DNA from: Bacteroidota bacterium
Lineage (GTDB): Bacteria; Bacteroidota; Bacteroidia; Bacteroidales; UBA932
NCBI GenBank assembly: GCA_017860395.1
Contig: JAGDMC010000022.1
Location: 1-11,270 of the forward strand
Reading direction: 5' to 3'
Length of the DNA stretch: 11,270 nucleotides
Both the position numbers and the translations under genes were made by a program. Below, piece by piece: positions 1 through 7,438 of this stretch. Every line of letters starts with the position of its first letter. Position 1 is the first letter of the stretch. The notes below the pieces were generated by a model. It had not been told where the DNA came from. It saw only the letters and a list, made by a program, of their open reading frames with translations, and made no database searches.

Positions 1-221
1 GCAAAAATGAGGAACAGTACAAATACATTCAAAAAATACTCCGAACTGGCAAAGGTGCCATAATTCTCAGGTGTCCAGCCTCTGCTTCCCTCAAGCAAAC
101 TTTGCAGGGGAGATAAGACATCAACAAACATGTAAGCAAAGAACATCATCGAAGCCAGTAGGACAAGTACAGTCCATCGAATGGCAGGTCTGTCCTTTAA
201 TAATAGCGATTTATTTTCCAC
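1..221 (-). CDS. MFS transporter, N-terminal part (cut by window edge)
   Basis: Read on the minus strand, an open frame runs from a GTG at 221 to the window edge (73 codons plus 2 bases). Visible features: a short charged cytoplasmic start with K-D-R-P-A-I-R-W (about 9-16), a first membrane segment at about 17-36 ending M-F-F-A-Y-M-F-V-D-V-L-S-P-L, a loop with G-W-T-P-E-N-Y-G (about 48-55), and the start of a second hydrophobic segment from about residue 62. This is the usual start of Bacteroidota major facilitator superfamily carriers, including those annotated NarK-like. The substrate cannot be inferred. An in-frame stop (TAA at 245-243) lies just upstream, with no ATG before the membrane helix, so GTG is the only sensible start. 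The gene is transcribed away from dxs. The family call is fairly sure; the exact start is less so. Confidence 0.75.
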   Translation of the reverse strand, partial: MENKSLLLKDRPAIRWTVLVLLASMMFFAYMFVDVLSPLQSLLEGSRGWTPENYGTFASSEYFLNVFVLFLIF

Positions 222-409
222 AGTTAAAGTTGTTAAAATGGATTAATTTTTTTTAGAAAAAGCTTACTAAGTTAGGCCATTTTATTCAATCCGCAAAATA
301 TTTATTAAATTCTGCCAACTTGGAAATATGTTGTATATTGCCTCGTTTTTAAATGATCTTATTCAACAAACCGGACGGTTTATTGTTATAATAAAGAAAT
401 TGAAAAGGA
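222..409. other. Divergent intergenic region between the MFS gene and dxs
   Basis: This AT-rich stretch must hold the 5' regions of both the leftward transporter gene and dxs. No full match to the Bacteroidota promoter pattern is visible on either strand. TATATTG at about 334-340 and its reverse-strand counterpart near 295-301 each fall one base short of TAnnTTTG. A small inverted repeat, TTTATT/AATAAA with a 5-base spacer (379-395), sits 14 bases upstream of the dxs start; it is AT-only and could be chance. No RNA gene or terminator is seen. Confidence 0.5.
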
Positions 410-2284
410 ATGAGGTATTTGGATAAAATTAACTCACCTGATGATCTTAAACGGCTGCCAAAAGATAAATTACCAGAGGTCTGTAAAGAGCTCAGAGAGT
501 TTATTATATCTGCGTGTGCCGAAAATCCGGGTCATATTGGAGCCAGTCTTGGAACTGTAGAACTTACAGTTGCTCTTCACTACCTATATAATACACCAAC
601 AGATAAAATAATATGGGATGTGGGCCATCAGGCCTATGCACATAAAATCCTGACGGGCCGCCGGGATTCATTTGTAAATAACAGAAAGTACAAAGGCATA
701 AGCGGGTTCCCGAAAATGAGTGAGTCGCCATACGACTCTTTTGGCGTTGGACACTCTTCAACATCCATCTCGGCTGCACTTGGAATGGCGGTTGCCGCGA
801 AAAGGGCCGGCAGTGACGAGCAGGTTGTCGCCATTATCGGAGACGGCGCTCTCACCGGAGGACTGGCATACGAAGGGCTAAACAATGCAGGTGTGCTTAA
901 AACCGACATACTTGTCATTTTAAACGACAATCAGATTTCAATTGATGCAAGCGTGGGAGCTTTGCACAACTATATGCTCAAATTTGTAACCTCTCACTTT
1001 TACAATAAAACAAAGAAACGAATCTGGAACATTATTGGCTCGGAGTCTGTTCGTAAGCTCTTTCATAAATTTCTTTTCAGCACAAAAATGGCCTTTTTTA
1101 AAAACGGGTCTATTTTTGAATCGCTTGGATTCCGGTATTTCGGTGTTATAGATGGTCATAATCTAAATCAGCTTACCGAGACAATTCTTCAGTTAAAAAA
1201 GATTAAAGGTCCAAAAATCCTTCATATAGTAACAAAGAAGGGAAAAGGATATAAACCTGCGGAAGATGATCAGGTTATATGGCACTCCCCGGGCACTTTC
1301 GATAAAGTCACCGGAGTAAGAAAAACCAACGGGACACCTTCAATTTCGAAATATCAGGATGTATTTGGAGAGACACTTCTTGAACTTGCAAAATTAAATC
1401 CTAAAATTATGGGCATCACTCCGGCAATGCCAAGCGGATGCTCAATGAATATATTAATGCAGGAGATGCCGGACAGGGCTTTTGACGTGGGTATTGCAGA
1501 AATGCATGCCGTTACATTTGCCGCAGGCCTTGCAGCAAGAGGGCTTCTACCCTTCTGCAACATATATTCGAGTTTCATGCAGAGAGCCTATGACGGTATA
1601 ATACATGATGTTGCCACTCAAAATCTTAAAGTTGTCTTTTGTCTGGACAGAGGCGGGCTTGTTGGAGAAGACGGAGCCACTCACCATGGCGCATATGACT
1701 TTTCTTATATGAGATGCGTCCCCAATCTGGCAATTGCAGCGCCAATCAACGAACTGGAACTTAGAAATATGATGTATTCCGCACAGCTTCCCGAATATGG
1801 AGCAATATCTATAAGGTATCCCCGAGGAAACGGAGTTGGATTGAAATGGAGAGGCGTTGCGTTTGAAAAAATTGAACAGGGAAAGGCACAGTTGCTAAAT
1901 GACGGGGAAGGCATAGCTATCCTGAGCATTGGCACTGCAGGAAATAATGCAGCTGAGGCTGTGGAAAAAGCAAAGGAGTCGGGAGTTTCTGTAATGCATT
2001 ACAACATGCGTTTTTTAAAGCCTTTGGATGTAGCGGCAATTGACAATGCTGCCGCAAAATGTAAAACAATTATTACAGTTGAGGATGCTTCTGCAATTGG
2101 AGGCCTGTTTTCGGCTGTATGTGAATATGTTGCATCCGGCTCACTTTCAGTTAAAGTGATTAATTTGGGTATCCCGGACAAATTTATAGAACAGGGCTCT
2201 GTTCCTGAATTGCAGGCAGAGTGCGGTTACGATTTTGACGGAATTCTAAAAACGATAATGGATGTCGCACAGGGAAGAGCATAA
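410..2284 (+). CDS. dxs: 1-deoxy-D-xylulose-5-phosphate synthase
   Basis: Cytosolic, thiamine-diphosphate-dependent enzyme that condenses pyruvate with glyceraldehyde 3-phosphate to give DXP, the first step of the MEP isoprenoid pathway and a precursor for thiamine and pyridoxal phosphate. At 624 residues it is full length (E. coli Dxs has about 620). Visible landmarks: G-H-I-G-A-S-L-G-T-V-E-L (41-52) with the active-site His42; D-V-G-H-Q-A-Y-A-H-K (70-79); the cofactor motif G-D-G-A-L-T-G-G (144-151) closed by N-D-N (172-174); the catalytic Glu364 in A-E-M-H-A (363-367); the family signature G-L-V-G-E-D-G-A-T-H-H-G-A-Y-D (416-430); and R-Y-P-R-G (469-473), which holds the phosphate-binding Arg. 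All key residues are present. The ATG is preceded by an A-rich stretch, not a spaced Shine-Dalgarno. The end overlaps the next gene by 23 bases, so the two are probably co-transcribed. Confidence 0.97.
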   Translation: MRYLDKINSPDDLKRLPKDKLPEVCKELREFIISACAENPGHIGASLGTVELTVALHYLYNTPTDKIIWDVGHQAYAHKILTGRRDSFVNNRKYKGISGFPKMSESPYDSFGVGHSSTSISAALGMAVAAKRAGSDEQVVAIIGDGALTGGLAYEGLNNAGVLKTDILVILNDNQISIDASVGALHNYMLKFVTSHFYNKTKKRIWNIIGSESVRKLFHKFLFSTKMAFFKNGSIFESLGFRYFGVIDGHNLNQLTETILQLKKIKGPKILHIVTKKGKGYKPAEDDQVIWHSPGTFDKVTGVRKTNGTPSISKYQDVFGETLLELAKLNPKIMGITPAMPSGCSMNILMQEMPDRAFDVGIAEMHAVTFAAGLAARGLLPFCNIYSSFMQRAYDGIIHDVATQNLKVVFCLDRGGLVGEDGATHHGAYDFSYMRCVPNLAIAAPINELELRNMMYSAQLPEYGAISIRYPRGNGVGLKWRGVAFEKIEQGKAQLLNDGEGIAILSIGTAGNNAAEAVEKAKESGVSVMHYNMRFLKPLDVAAIDNAAAKCKTIITVEDASAIGGLFSAVCEYVASGSLSVKVINLGIPDKFIEQGSVPELQAECGYDFDGILKTIMDVAQGRA

Positions 2285-3620
2285 GAAAAGAGTTGTACAC
2301 TTTGACCATAAAACACATGAGGAGAACCACCATGCTGTAAAACCGCCAAAGTACTCTCTCATCAAAGGTGTGAAATATCATAAACACCTGCCGCAGCGCG
2401 ACGAGAGAAGCCTAAAACTGGACTCTGTTCTCACACACCCTGTATGGGGTCTTCTTATATTCATATTTATTATATGGTTCATGTTCTTTGCCACATTCCG
2501 CCTGGGGGCATATCCTCAGGCAGGTATCGAGTGGCTCATGGATCAGGCGGCAATACTCATACATAGTAACATGTCCCAGGGATGGCTCAACGATTTTCTG
2601 AGCCAGGGAGTAATTATGGGTGTGGGTAGTGTGCTTGCCTTTCTTCCAAATATATTAATACTGTTTTTCTTCCTGTCCCTTTTGCAGGAAACCGAGTACC
2701 TTCCGAGGGCAGCAACAATCATGGATAAGTATATGCACCGGATAGGGCTTCACGGCAGTTCTTTTATCCCTCTGCTCATGGGATTCGGCTGCAATGTGCC
2801 TGCAATAATGGCAACGAGAACAATTGAAAGGAAATCGGACAGGATCATTACGATGCTCATGATACCTTATATACCGTGCAGCGCAAGAATACCCACCTTC
2901 CTGCTTTTTTCCGGAATATTTTTCCCCGAAAATCAGGTTATGGTATTGAGTCTCCTCTATTTTGGAGGGATATTGACCGGTGTACTCATGGCTATACTTT
3001 TCAAAAAAATCTTTTTCAACTTTGGAATTAAAGATTACGATATTCCTCTCCCGGCATATAAGAACCCGTCTTTGATACATTCTCTTAAAAACATGTGGGA
3101 TGCATCAAAGCAATATCTCCAGAAGATTGGAACGGTGGTTCTTCTTGCCGTGATAATAGTGTGGGCACTTGACTATTTCCCGTTAAAGGGAAAAGAAAAT
3201 CCCGGACAAATAAGGGAATCATACCTTGCCAGTTTTGGTAAAGCAATTGAACCTGCAATGAAACCGCTTGGATTTGACTGGAAAATGACAGTTAGCCTTG
3301 TAACCGGAATTACTGCAAAAGAGTTTATCATAAGCACATTGGGAGTTGTTTATCAGGCCGATGACAACAGACATCCCAACGCAGAGCCAAACACATCACT
3401 AATGGCCAGAATAAGGGCAGAAGAGGTGTTCAATAAGGCAAATGCTCTGTCCTTCATGATATTTGCACTTCTTTACATGCCTTGTGTTGCCACGGCATAT
3501 ACAATAAGAAAGGAATCCGGGAGCTGGAAATGGGCTATTTTATCAATTGTAAGTACAATTGCAGTTGCCTGGATAGCAGGATTTTTCGCATACAGGGCAG
3601 GCCTGTTGTTGTTCTTGTAA
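2262..3620 (+). CDS. FeoB-type membrane permease lacking the GTPase domain
   Basis: A 452-residue polytopic membrane protein matching only the membrane half of the ferrous iron transporter FeoB. FeoB proteins are usually about 700-800 residues, with a G domain in the first ~270. Here the membrane part starts at about residue 50 (L-D-S-V-L-T-H-P-V-W-G, 53-63). FeoB landmarks follow: G-F-G-C-N-V-P (174-180), P-C-S-A-R-I-P (205-211), G-I-T-A-K-E-F (349-355) and Y-M-P-C (405-408), keeping Cys177, Cys206 and Cys408 in the gate regions. There is no P-loop or any other G motif. Residues 1-42 are instead hydrophilic with nine histidines. The start cannot lie further upstream, because an in-frame TAA sits two codons before the ATG. 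It overlaps dxs, so no G-domain gene is adjacent. Transport of Fe2+ or another divalent metal is inferred; a GTPase encoded elsewhere is possible. FeoB relationship is sure, activity is not. Confidence 0.88.
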   Translation: MSHREEHKKRVVHFDHKTHEENHHAVKPPKYSLIKGVKYHKHLPQRDERSLKLDSVLTHPVWGLLIFIFIIWFMFFATFRLGAYPQAGIEWLMDQAAILIHSNMSQGWLNDFLSQGVIMGVGSVLAFLPNILILFFFLSLLQETEYLPRAATIMDKYMHRIGLHGSSFIPLLMGFGCNVPAIMATRTIERKSDRIITMLMIPYIPCSARIPTFLLFSGIFFPENQVMVLSLLYFGGILTGVLMAILFKKIFFNFGIKDYDIPLPAYKNPSLIHSLKNMWDASKQYLQKIGTVVLLAVIIVWALDYFPLKGKENPGQIRESYLASFGKAIEPAMKPLGFDWKMTVSLVTGITAKEFIISTLGVVYQADDNRHPNAEPNTSLMARIRAEEVFNKANALSFMIFALLYMPCVATAYTIRKESGSWKWAILSIVSTIAVAWIAGFFAYRAGLLLFL

Positions 3621-3660
3621 TATTGATTTTGTTATGGGCCACAATTATTTTCTAATTTTT

Positions 3661-3691
3661 TTTGGAGTTTAATCAAAAACCTATATCTTTG
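3661..3691 (+). promoter_or_regulatory. Bacteroidota-type promoter for the tRNA-tuf transcript
   Basis: TTTG at 3661-3664 and TATCTTTG at 3684-3691 are separated by 19 bases. Both match the known Bacteroidota sigma-ABfr elements (-33 TTTG, -7 TAnnTTTG) with the expected spacing. Transcription would begin at about 3697-3700, leaving a leader of about 30 bases before the first tRNA. Its position just after the FeoB-like gene and before the tRNA cluster makes it the best candidate to drive the whole tRNA-tuf block. Assigned from sequence pattern only. Confidence 0.75.
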
Positions 3692-3727
3692 CAGTCCTCT
3701 AATTGAAAAGGGGGAAGAGCATTTAAT

Positions 3728-3801
3728 GCCGATGTAGCTCAGTTGGCCAGAGCAGCTGATTTGTAATCAGCTGGTCGGGGGTTCGAATCCCTCCATCGGC
3801 T
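3728..3801 (+). tRNA. tRNA-Thr(TGT)
   Basis: A full cloverleaf can be drawn. The acceptor stem GCCGATG/CATCGGC is perfect, the D-stem is GCTC/GAGC, and the anticodon stem GCTGA/TCAGC closes a loop TTTGTAA with anticodon TGT, which reads ACA and other ACN threonine codons. The T-arm has the TTCGAAT loop. The discriminator base is T, and CCA is not encoded. First of four closely spaced tRNA genes; equivalent to E. coli thrU by isoacceptor and position. Confidence 0.96.
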
Positions 3802-3828
3802 CTAAGTTTTTTGAAGAATTGTAAAAAT

Positions 3829-3911
3829 GGGGAGATACCAAAGTGGCCAACTGGGGCAGACTGTAAATCTGCTGGCTTACGCCTTCGTAGGTTCGAATCC
3901 TGCTCTCCCCA
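3829..3911 (+). tRNA. tRNA-Tyr(GTA)
   Basis: The acceptor stem GGGGAGA/TCTCCCC is perfect. The anticodon stem GCAGA/TCTGC closes loop CTGTAAA with anticodon GTA. A long variable arm (roughly 3874-3888), typical of bacterial class II tRNA-Tyr, explains the 83-base length. The T-loop is TTCGAAT, the discriminator is A, and CCA is not encoded. It corresponds to E. coli tyrU in the same cluster order. Confidence 0.96.
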
Positions 3912-3924
3912 CTTTTTGTTATTT

Positions 3925-3997
3925 GCGGAAGTAGCTCAGTCGGTAGAGCATCAGCCTTCCAAGCTGAGGGTCGCGGGTTCGAACCTCGTCTTCCGCT
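3925..3997 (+). tRNA. tRNA-Gly(TCC)
   Basis: The acceptor stem GCGGAAG/CTTCCGC is perfect, the D-stem is GCTC/GAGC, and the anticodon stem TCAGC/GCTGA closes loop CTTCCAA with anticodon TCC. The T-loop is TTCGAAC. The discriminator is T, as in E. coli tRNA-Gly. CCA is not encoded. It corresponds to E. coli glyT in cluster order. Confidence 0.96.
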
Positions 3998-4005
3998 CAT
4001 AGTAA

Positions 4006-4077
<72 letters not shown>

Positions 4078-4120
4078 CTACAAGTGTGTAAAAAATTCAT
4101 TAATATTAAATTTAATTATC

Positions 4121-5308
4121 ATGGCAAAAGAAACTTACAAAAGGGACAAGCCACACGTAAACATTGGAACCATCGGTCACGTTGACCACGGTAAAACCAC
4201 ACTGACTGCTGCAATCACAATGGTGCTTGCCAGAAAAGGTCTGTCTGAAATACGTTCATTCGACTCAATCGACAACGCTCCTGAAGAAAAAGAGCGTGGT
4301 ATCACTATTAACACCGCACACATTGAGTATTCAACTGAAGCACGTCACTATGCTCACGTTGACTGCCCGGGTCACGCTGACTACGTTAAAAACATGGTTA
4401 CAGGTGCTGCCCAAATGGACGGTGCAATTCTCGTTGTTGCTGCAACAGACGGTCCTATGCCTCAAACACGTGAGCACATTCTTCTTGCTCGCCAGGTAAA
4501 CGTTCCCAGAATTGTAGTATTCTTAAACAAAGTTGATATCGTTGACGATCCGGAAATGATTGACCTTGTTGAGATGGAAGTTCGTGAACTTCTAAGTTTC
4601 TATAAATATGATGGCGATAACGCTCCTGTTATCCGCGGTTCTGCACTTGGTGCTTTGAACGGTGACCCTCAGTGGGAAGATAAAGTTATGGAGCTTATGA
4701 ATGCTGTTGACACATTCGTTCCAATTCCTCCTCGTGAAAACGAAAAACCATTCCTTATGCCGGTTGAAGACGTGTTCTCAATCACAGGACGTGGTACAGT
4801 TGCTACAGGTCGTATCGAAACAGGTGTTATCAAAACCGGTGAAGAAATTCAGGTTATCGGTCTTGGCGAAGAGCCAAAGAAATCTGTTGTTACAGGTGTT
4901 GAAATGTTCCGCAAGATTCTTGACAGAGGTGAAGCCGGCGACAACGTAGGTCTACTTCTTCGCGGTATCGACAAAAAAGATATCAAACGTGGCCAGGTTA
5001 TTGCTAAACCAGGTACTATAACTCCTCACAAGAAGTTTAAAGCAGAAATTTATGTATTGAAGAAAGAGGAAGGCGGACGTCACACTCCATTCCACGATAA
5101 ATATCGTCCTCAATTCTTCATCCGTACACTTGACATCACAGGAGAAATCTTCCTTCCGGAAGGAACTAAGATGGTTATGCCTGGTGATAACGTTACAATT
5201 CAGGTTGAACTTATCTACCCAGTAGCTATCAACCAAGGTCTTCGCTTTGCAATCCGCGAAGGTGGCCGTACAGTTGGAGCAGGTCAGGTAACTGAGATTC
5301 TCGACTAA
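4121..5308 (+). CDS. tuf: Translation elongation factor Tu
   Basis: Cytosolic GTPase that carries aminoacyl-tRNA to the ribosomal A site. 395 residues, full length. G-domain motifs: P-loop G-H-V-D-H-G-K-T (19-26), R-G-I-T of switch I (59-62) with Thr62, D-C-P-G-H of switch II (81-85) with His85, N-K-V-D (136-139) and S-A-L (174-176). Domains 2 and 3 follow (about 215-395) with G-R-G-T-V-A-T-G-R and the usual end [10 protein letters not shown]. The start is fixed by the standard M-A-K-E N-terminus; no Shine-Dalgarno is present. Codon choice is biased toward GGT, GTT and CGT, as expected for a very highly expressed gene. It is preceded by four tRNA genes and followed by tRNA-Trp, so it probably shares their transcript. 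Usually the only tuf copy in Bacteroidota, though this window cannot show that. Confidence 0.99.
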   Translation: MAKETYKRDKPHVNIGTIGHVDHGKTTLTAAITMVLARKGLSEIRSFDSIDNAPEEKERGITINTAHIEYSTEARHYAHVDCPGHADYVKNMVTGAAQMDGAILVVAATDGPMPQTREHILLARQVNVPRIVVFLNKVDIVDDPEMIDLVEMEVRELLSFYKYDGDNAPVIRGSALGALNGDPQWEDKVMELMNAVDTFVPIPPRENEKPFLMPVEDVFSITGRGTVATGRIETGVIKTGEEIQVIGLGEEPKKSVVTGVEMFRKILDRGEAGDNVGLLLRGIDKKDIKRGQVIAKPGTITPHKKFKAEIYVLKKEEGGRHTPFHDKYRPQFFIRTLDITGEIFLPEGTKMVMPGDNVTIQVELIYPVAINQGLRFAIREGGRTVGAGQVTEILD

Positions 5309-5316
5309 TTACCTTA

Positions 5317-5347
5317 TAAGTTAGTCGCTCAAAAGGCGGCTAACTTA
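5317..5347 (+). other. Stem-loop between tuf and tRNA-Trp
   Basis: TAAGTTAGTCGC (5317-5328) pairs with GCGGCTAACTTA (5336-5347) to form a 12-bp stem with one G-U pair and a 7-base loop. The bases that follow (ATATACAGG) contain no T-run, so it is a poor intrinsic terminator. It begins 9 bases after the tuf stop and ends 7 bases before tRNA-Trp. It could be a processing or mRNA-stabilising hairpin that separates tuf mRNA from the tRNA. Structure is seen, role is inferred. Confidence 0.6.
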
Positions 5348-5353
5348 ATATAC

Positions 5354-5424
5354 AGGGGCATAGTTCAAGGGTAGAATAGCGGTCTCCAAAACCGTTGATG
5401 GGCGTTCGAATCGCTCTGCCCCTG
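5354..5424 (+). tRNA. tRNA-Trp(CCA)
   Basis: The acceptor stem AGGGGCA/TGCCCCT is perfect. The D-stem is GTTC/GAAT, with one G-T pair. The anticodon stem GCGGT/ACCGT closes loop CTCCAAA with anticodon CCA, reading UGG. The T-loop is TTCGAAT. The discriminator is G, as expected for tRNA-Trp identity. CCA is not encoded at the 3' end. Placement between tuf and secE is a common bacterial arrangement. Confidence 0.96.
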
Positions 5425-5460
5425 CAATATCAGTGGTTACGCGCAGGTATTATTTAAATA

Positions 5461-5495
5461 CGGTCGATGCACAAAGCTTCCGGTTGCAAAGACCG
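5461..5495 (+). promoter_or_regulatory. Possible secE leader stem-loop
   Basis: CGGTC (5461-5465) pairs with GACCG (5491-5495). Inside, after a 2x2 GA/AA internal loop, TGCA (5468-5471) pairs with TGCA (5485-5488), leaving a 13-base loop. The structure ends 14 bases before the secE ATG. It could affect secE translation or tRNA-Trp 3' processing, or be chance. It matches no RNA family I recognise. Confidence 0.3.
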
Positions 5496-5509
5496 ATAAT
5501 TATAAAAAA

Positions 5510-5704
5510 ATGAACAGAGTAAAGTTGTACCTTCAGGAATCGTACACCGAGTTAGTAAAAAAAGTGAGCTGGCCAACATGGTCCCAGCTTCAAAGTTCGG
5601 CAATTGTTGTTATGGTTGCTTCGCTTATTTTTGCTATTGTCGTTTTTGTCATGGACTTCGGGTTCAGAAACATAATGACATTCATATACAATTTGTTGTA
5701 CTAA
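5510..5704 (+). CDS. secE: Preprotein translocase subunit SecE
   Basis: Small inner-membrane subunit that clamps the SecY channel in the Sec translocon. 64 residues, the short single-helix form common outside Enterobacteria (E. coli SecE has three helices and 127 residues). An amphipathic N-terminal part carries the conserved E-L-V-K-K-V-S-W-P-T-W segment (14-24), in which the Trp-Pro marks the helix break before the membrane. One hydrophobic segment covers about 28-50. The ATG is preceded by an A-rich run and no Shine-Dalgarno. nusG begins 4 bases after its stop, the usual secE-nusG pairing. Confidence 0.95.
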   Translation: MNRVKLYLQESYTELVKKVSWPTWSQLQSSAIVVMVASLIFAIVVFVMDFGFRNIMTFIYNLLY

Positions 5705-5708
5705 ACTT

Positions 5709-6263
5709 ATGAGTGAAATTTCCAAAAATTGGTATGTCGTCAGAGCTGCCGGCGGTAAGGAAAAAAAGGCGAAAGAGTACATCGAAAGCGAAATCAAGAG
5801 ACTAAATCTTCAAGACAAAATCTCTCAGGTTTTGATTCCCACCGAGAAAATTTATCAGGTTAAAAATGGTAAAAAAGTCTCGATGGATCGTATTTTCTTC
5901 CCCGGATATATCCTTATTGAGGCTATACTGACCCCTGAGATTCAACACATAATCCGGGACATACCCCATGTGTCCGGCTTCCTCACAGACAAGACCAGCA
6001 AGGATAACATCCCTGTTCCTCTTCGTCAGGCTGAGGTAAATCGAATACTGGGAAAGGTAGACGAACTTGCAGAAATGGAAGAGGAAAACATCACTCCTTT
6101 CATTATCGGTGAAGCCGTCAAGGTAGTCGACGGTCCATTCAACGGGTTCGACGGATCTGTTGAAGAGATTGACGAAGACAAGAAGAAGGTTAAAGTGATG
6201 GTCAAAATTTTTGGAAGGAAAACTCTTCTGGAGTTGAACTTTGTTCAAGTAGTAAAAGACTAA
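5709..6263 (+). CDS. nusG: Transcription termination/antitermination factor NusG
   Basis: Binds RNA polymerase and, through its C-terminal KOW domain, contacts Rho or ribosomal protein S10 (known for the family). 184 residues, typical length. The NGN domain starts at W-Y-V-V-R-A (8-13) and includes the conserved R-I-F-F-P-G-Y-I-L (61-69). The KOW domain lies at about 134-165, with [11 protein letters not shown] (134-144) and the G-x-V turn. It lies between secE and rplK with gaps of 4 and 13 bases, so it is almost surely in one operon with them. This is the housekeeping NusG and not a specialised paralogue, judged from this context and the complete KOW motif. Confidence 0.98.
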   Translation: MSEISKNWYVVRAAGGKEKKAKEYIESEIKRLNLQDKISQVLIPTEKIYQVKNGKKVSMDRIFFPGYILIEAILTPEIQHIIRDIPHVSGFLTDKTSKDNIPVPLRQAEVNRILGKVDELAEMEEENITPFIIGEAVKVVDGPFNGFDGSVEEIDEDKKKVKVMVKIFGRKTLLELNFVQVVKD

Positions 6264-6276
6264 AAAAATAATAATT

Positions 6277-6723
6277 ATGGCTAAAGAAGTTGCCGCACTC
6301 ATTAAATTGCAGATCAAAGGCGGTGCAGCTAATCCCTCTCCTCCTGTAGGACCTGCTTTAGGTTCGAAGGGTGTAAACATTATGGATTTCTGCAAGCAGT
6401 TTAATGCTCGTACCCAAGAAAAGGCCGGTAAAATTCTCCCAGTGATTATCACTGTTTTCAGTGACAAATCATTTACATTTATTGTAAAACAACCCCCTGT
6501 TGCCGTGCAGTTGAAAGAAGCTGCCAAATTACAGTCGGGCTCGGCAGAACCAAACCGTAAGAAAGTAGGCTCAGTAACTTGGGAACAAATCCGCGAGATA
6601 GCTAATGACAAAATGCCCGATATGAATGCATTTACCATGAAGTCTGCCATGAGTATGGTAGCAGGTACAGCACGCAGTATGGGTATTAATGTTACAGGCA
6701 CATTTCCTGAAGATGTAATTTAA
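6277..6723 (+). CDS. rplK: 50S ribosomal protein L11
   Basis: Large-subunit protein at the base of the L7/L12 stalk, binding the GTPase-associated region of 23S rRNA. 148 residues, near the usual 141-145. The N-terminal domain has the proline-rich P-P-V-G-P-A-L-G (22-29), the thiostrepton-region segment. The linker is K-Q-P-P-V-A (71-76). The C-terminal rRNA-binding domain carries the family signature G-T-A-R-S-M-G-I (130-137). The 13-base gap after nusG is too short to hold an E. coli-type L1 target leader. Confidence 0.98.
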   Translation: MAKEVAALIKLQIKGGAANPSPPVGPALGSKGVNIMDFCKQFNARTQEKAGKILPVIITVFSDKSFTFIVKQPPVAVQLKEAAKLQSGSAEPNRKKVGSVTWEQIREIANDKMPDMNAFTMKSAMSMVAGTARSMGINVTGTFPEDVI

Positions 6724-6736
6724 AAATCCTGCGAAA

Positions 6737-7438
6737 ATGAGTAAGCTGACAAAAAATCAAAAATTAGTATACGCAAAGGTTGACGATCATAAGCAATATA
6801 AGCTCATGGATGCATGCAATCTTGTAAAGGAAGTTACCTTTACAAAGTTTGACTCGTCTGTTGATATTGCAGTCCGCCTTGGTGTTGACCCCCGTAAAGC
6901 GAATCAGATGGTTCGCGGCGTGGTAACTCTTCCGCACGGAACAGGTAAAGCAGTTCGTGTACTTGTGCTTTGTACTCCTGACAAGGAGGCTGAAGCAAAA
7001 GAAGCGGGAGCTGACTTCGTCGGATTGGATGACTTTATCGAGAAGATAAAGGGTGGTTGGACAGATGTGGATGTTATTGTATGTACTCCTTCTGTTATGG
7101 CCAAGATTGGTGCAATTGGAAGGATCCTCGGTCCCCGTGGCCTTATGCCAAACCCTAAAACCGGTACTGTTACCATGGAAGTAGGGAATGCCGTTAAGGA
7201 AGTTAAAGCCGGTAAGATTGACTTTAAAGTAGATAAACAAGGTATTGTTCATGCTGCAATCGGTAAAGTATCGTTTGCTCCGGAACAACTTGCAGAAAAT
7301 GCTCATGAGTTTTTCAATACTGTTATGAAACTTAAACCACAGGCGCTTAAAGGTACTTATGTAAAAAGCATCTTCTTGTCTTCGACAATGAGTCCAGGTA
7401 TAAATATCGATAGCAAGTCGTTTAGTGCTGCTGAATAA
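6737..7438 (+). CDS. rplA: 50S ribosomal protein L1
   Basis: Forms the mobile L1 stalk of the large subunit, near the tRNA exit site. 233 residues, standard length. The ribosomal L1 signature is present at 127-145 ([19 protein letters not shown]). The N- and C-terminal parts form the discontinuous rRNA-binding domain I, with T-M-S-P-G-I-N-I-D near the end (217-225). In other bacteria L1 also represses the rplKA mRNA; no such site is evident here. It starts 13 bases after rplK. Confidence 0.98.
   Translation: MSKLTKNQKLVYAKVDDHKQYKLMDACNLVKEVTFTKFDSSVDIAVRLGVDPRKANQMVRGVVTLPHGTGKAVRVLVLCTPDKEAEAKEAGADFVGLDDFIEKIKGGWTDVDVIVCTPSVMAKIGAIGRILGPRGLMPNPKTGTVTMEVGNAVKEVKAGKIDFKVDKQGIVHAAIGKVSFAPEQLAENAHEFFNTVMKLKPQALKGTYVKSIFLSSTMSPGINIDSKSFSAAE

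Noticed and set aside
71..256. Rightward open frame of 61 codons at the left edge
   Set aside because: It lies opposite the MFS transporter reading frame, which shows clear membrane-protein features; the rightward product shows none.
2655..3080. Leftward open frame of 141 codons opposite the FeoB-like gene
   Set aside because: The forward strand carries the conserved FeoB motifs over this span; the reverse product shows none.
3621..3660. Possible terminator after the FeoB-like gene
   Set aside because: Only a 4-bp TTGT/ACAA pairing can be drawn before the T-rich stretch, too weak to call. The T-run also overlaps the -33 box of the next promoter.
3811..4002. Rightward open frame of 63 codons across the tRNA cluster
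   Set aside because: It is a translation of tRNA-Tyr and tRNA-Gly bases, a well-known source of false hypothetical proteins. The cloverleaf structures explain the sequence fully.
5802..6701. Leftward open frame of 299 codons opposite nusG and rplK
   Set aside because: Long for an antisense frame, but it crosses two conserved genes and their gap, and the product shows no domain pattern. It is explained by codon bias on the real strand.
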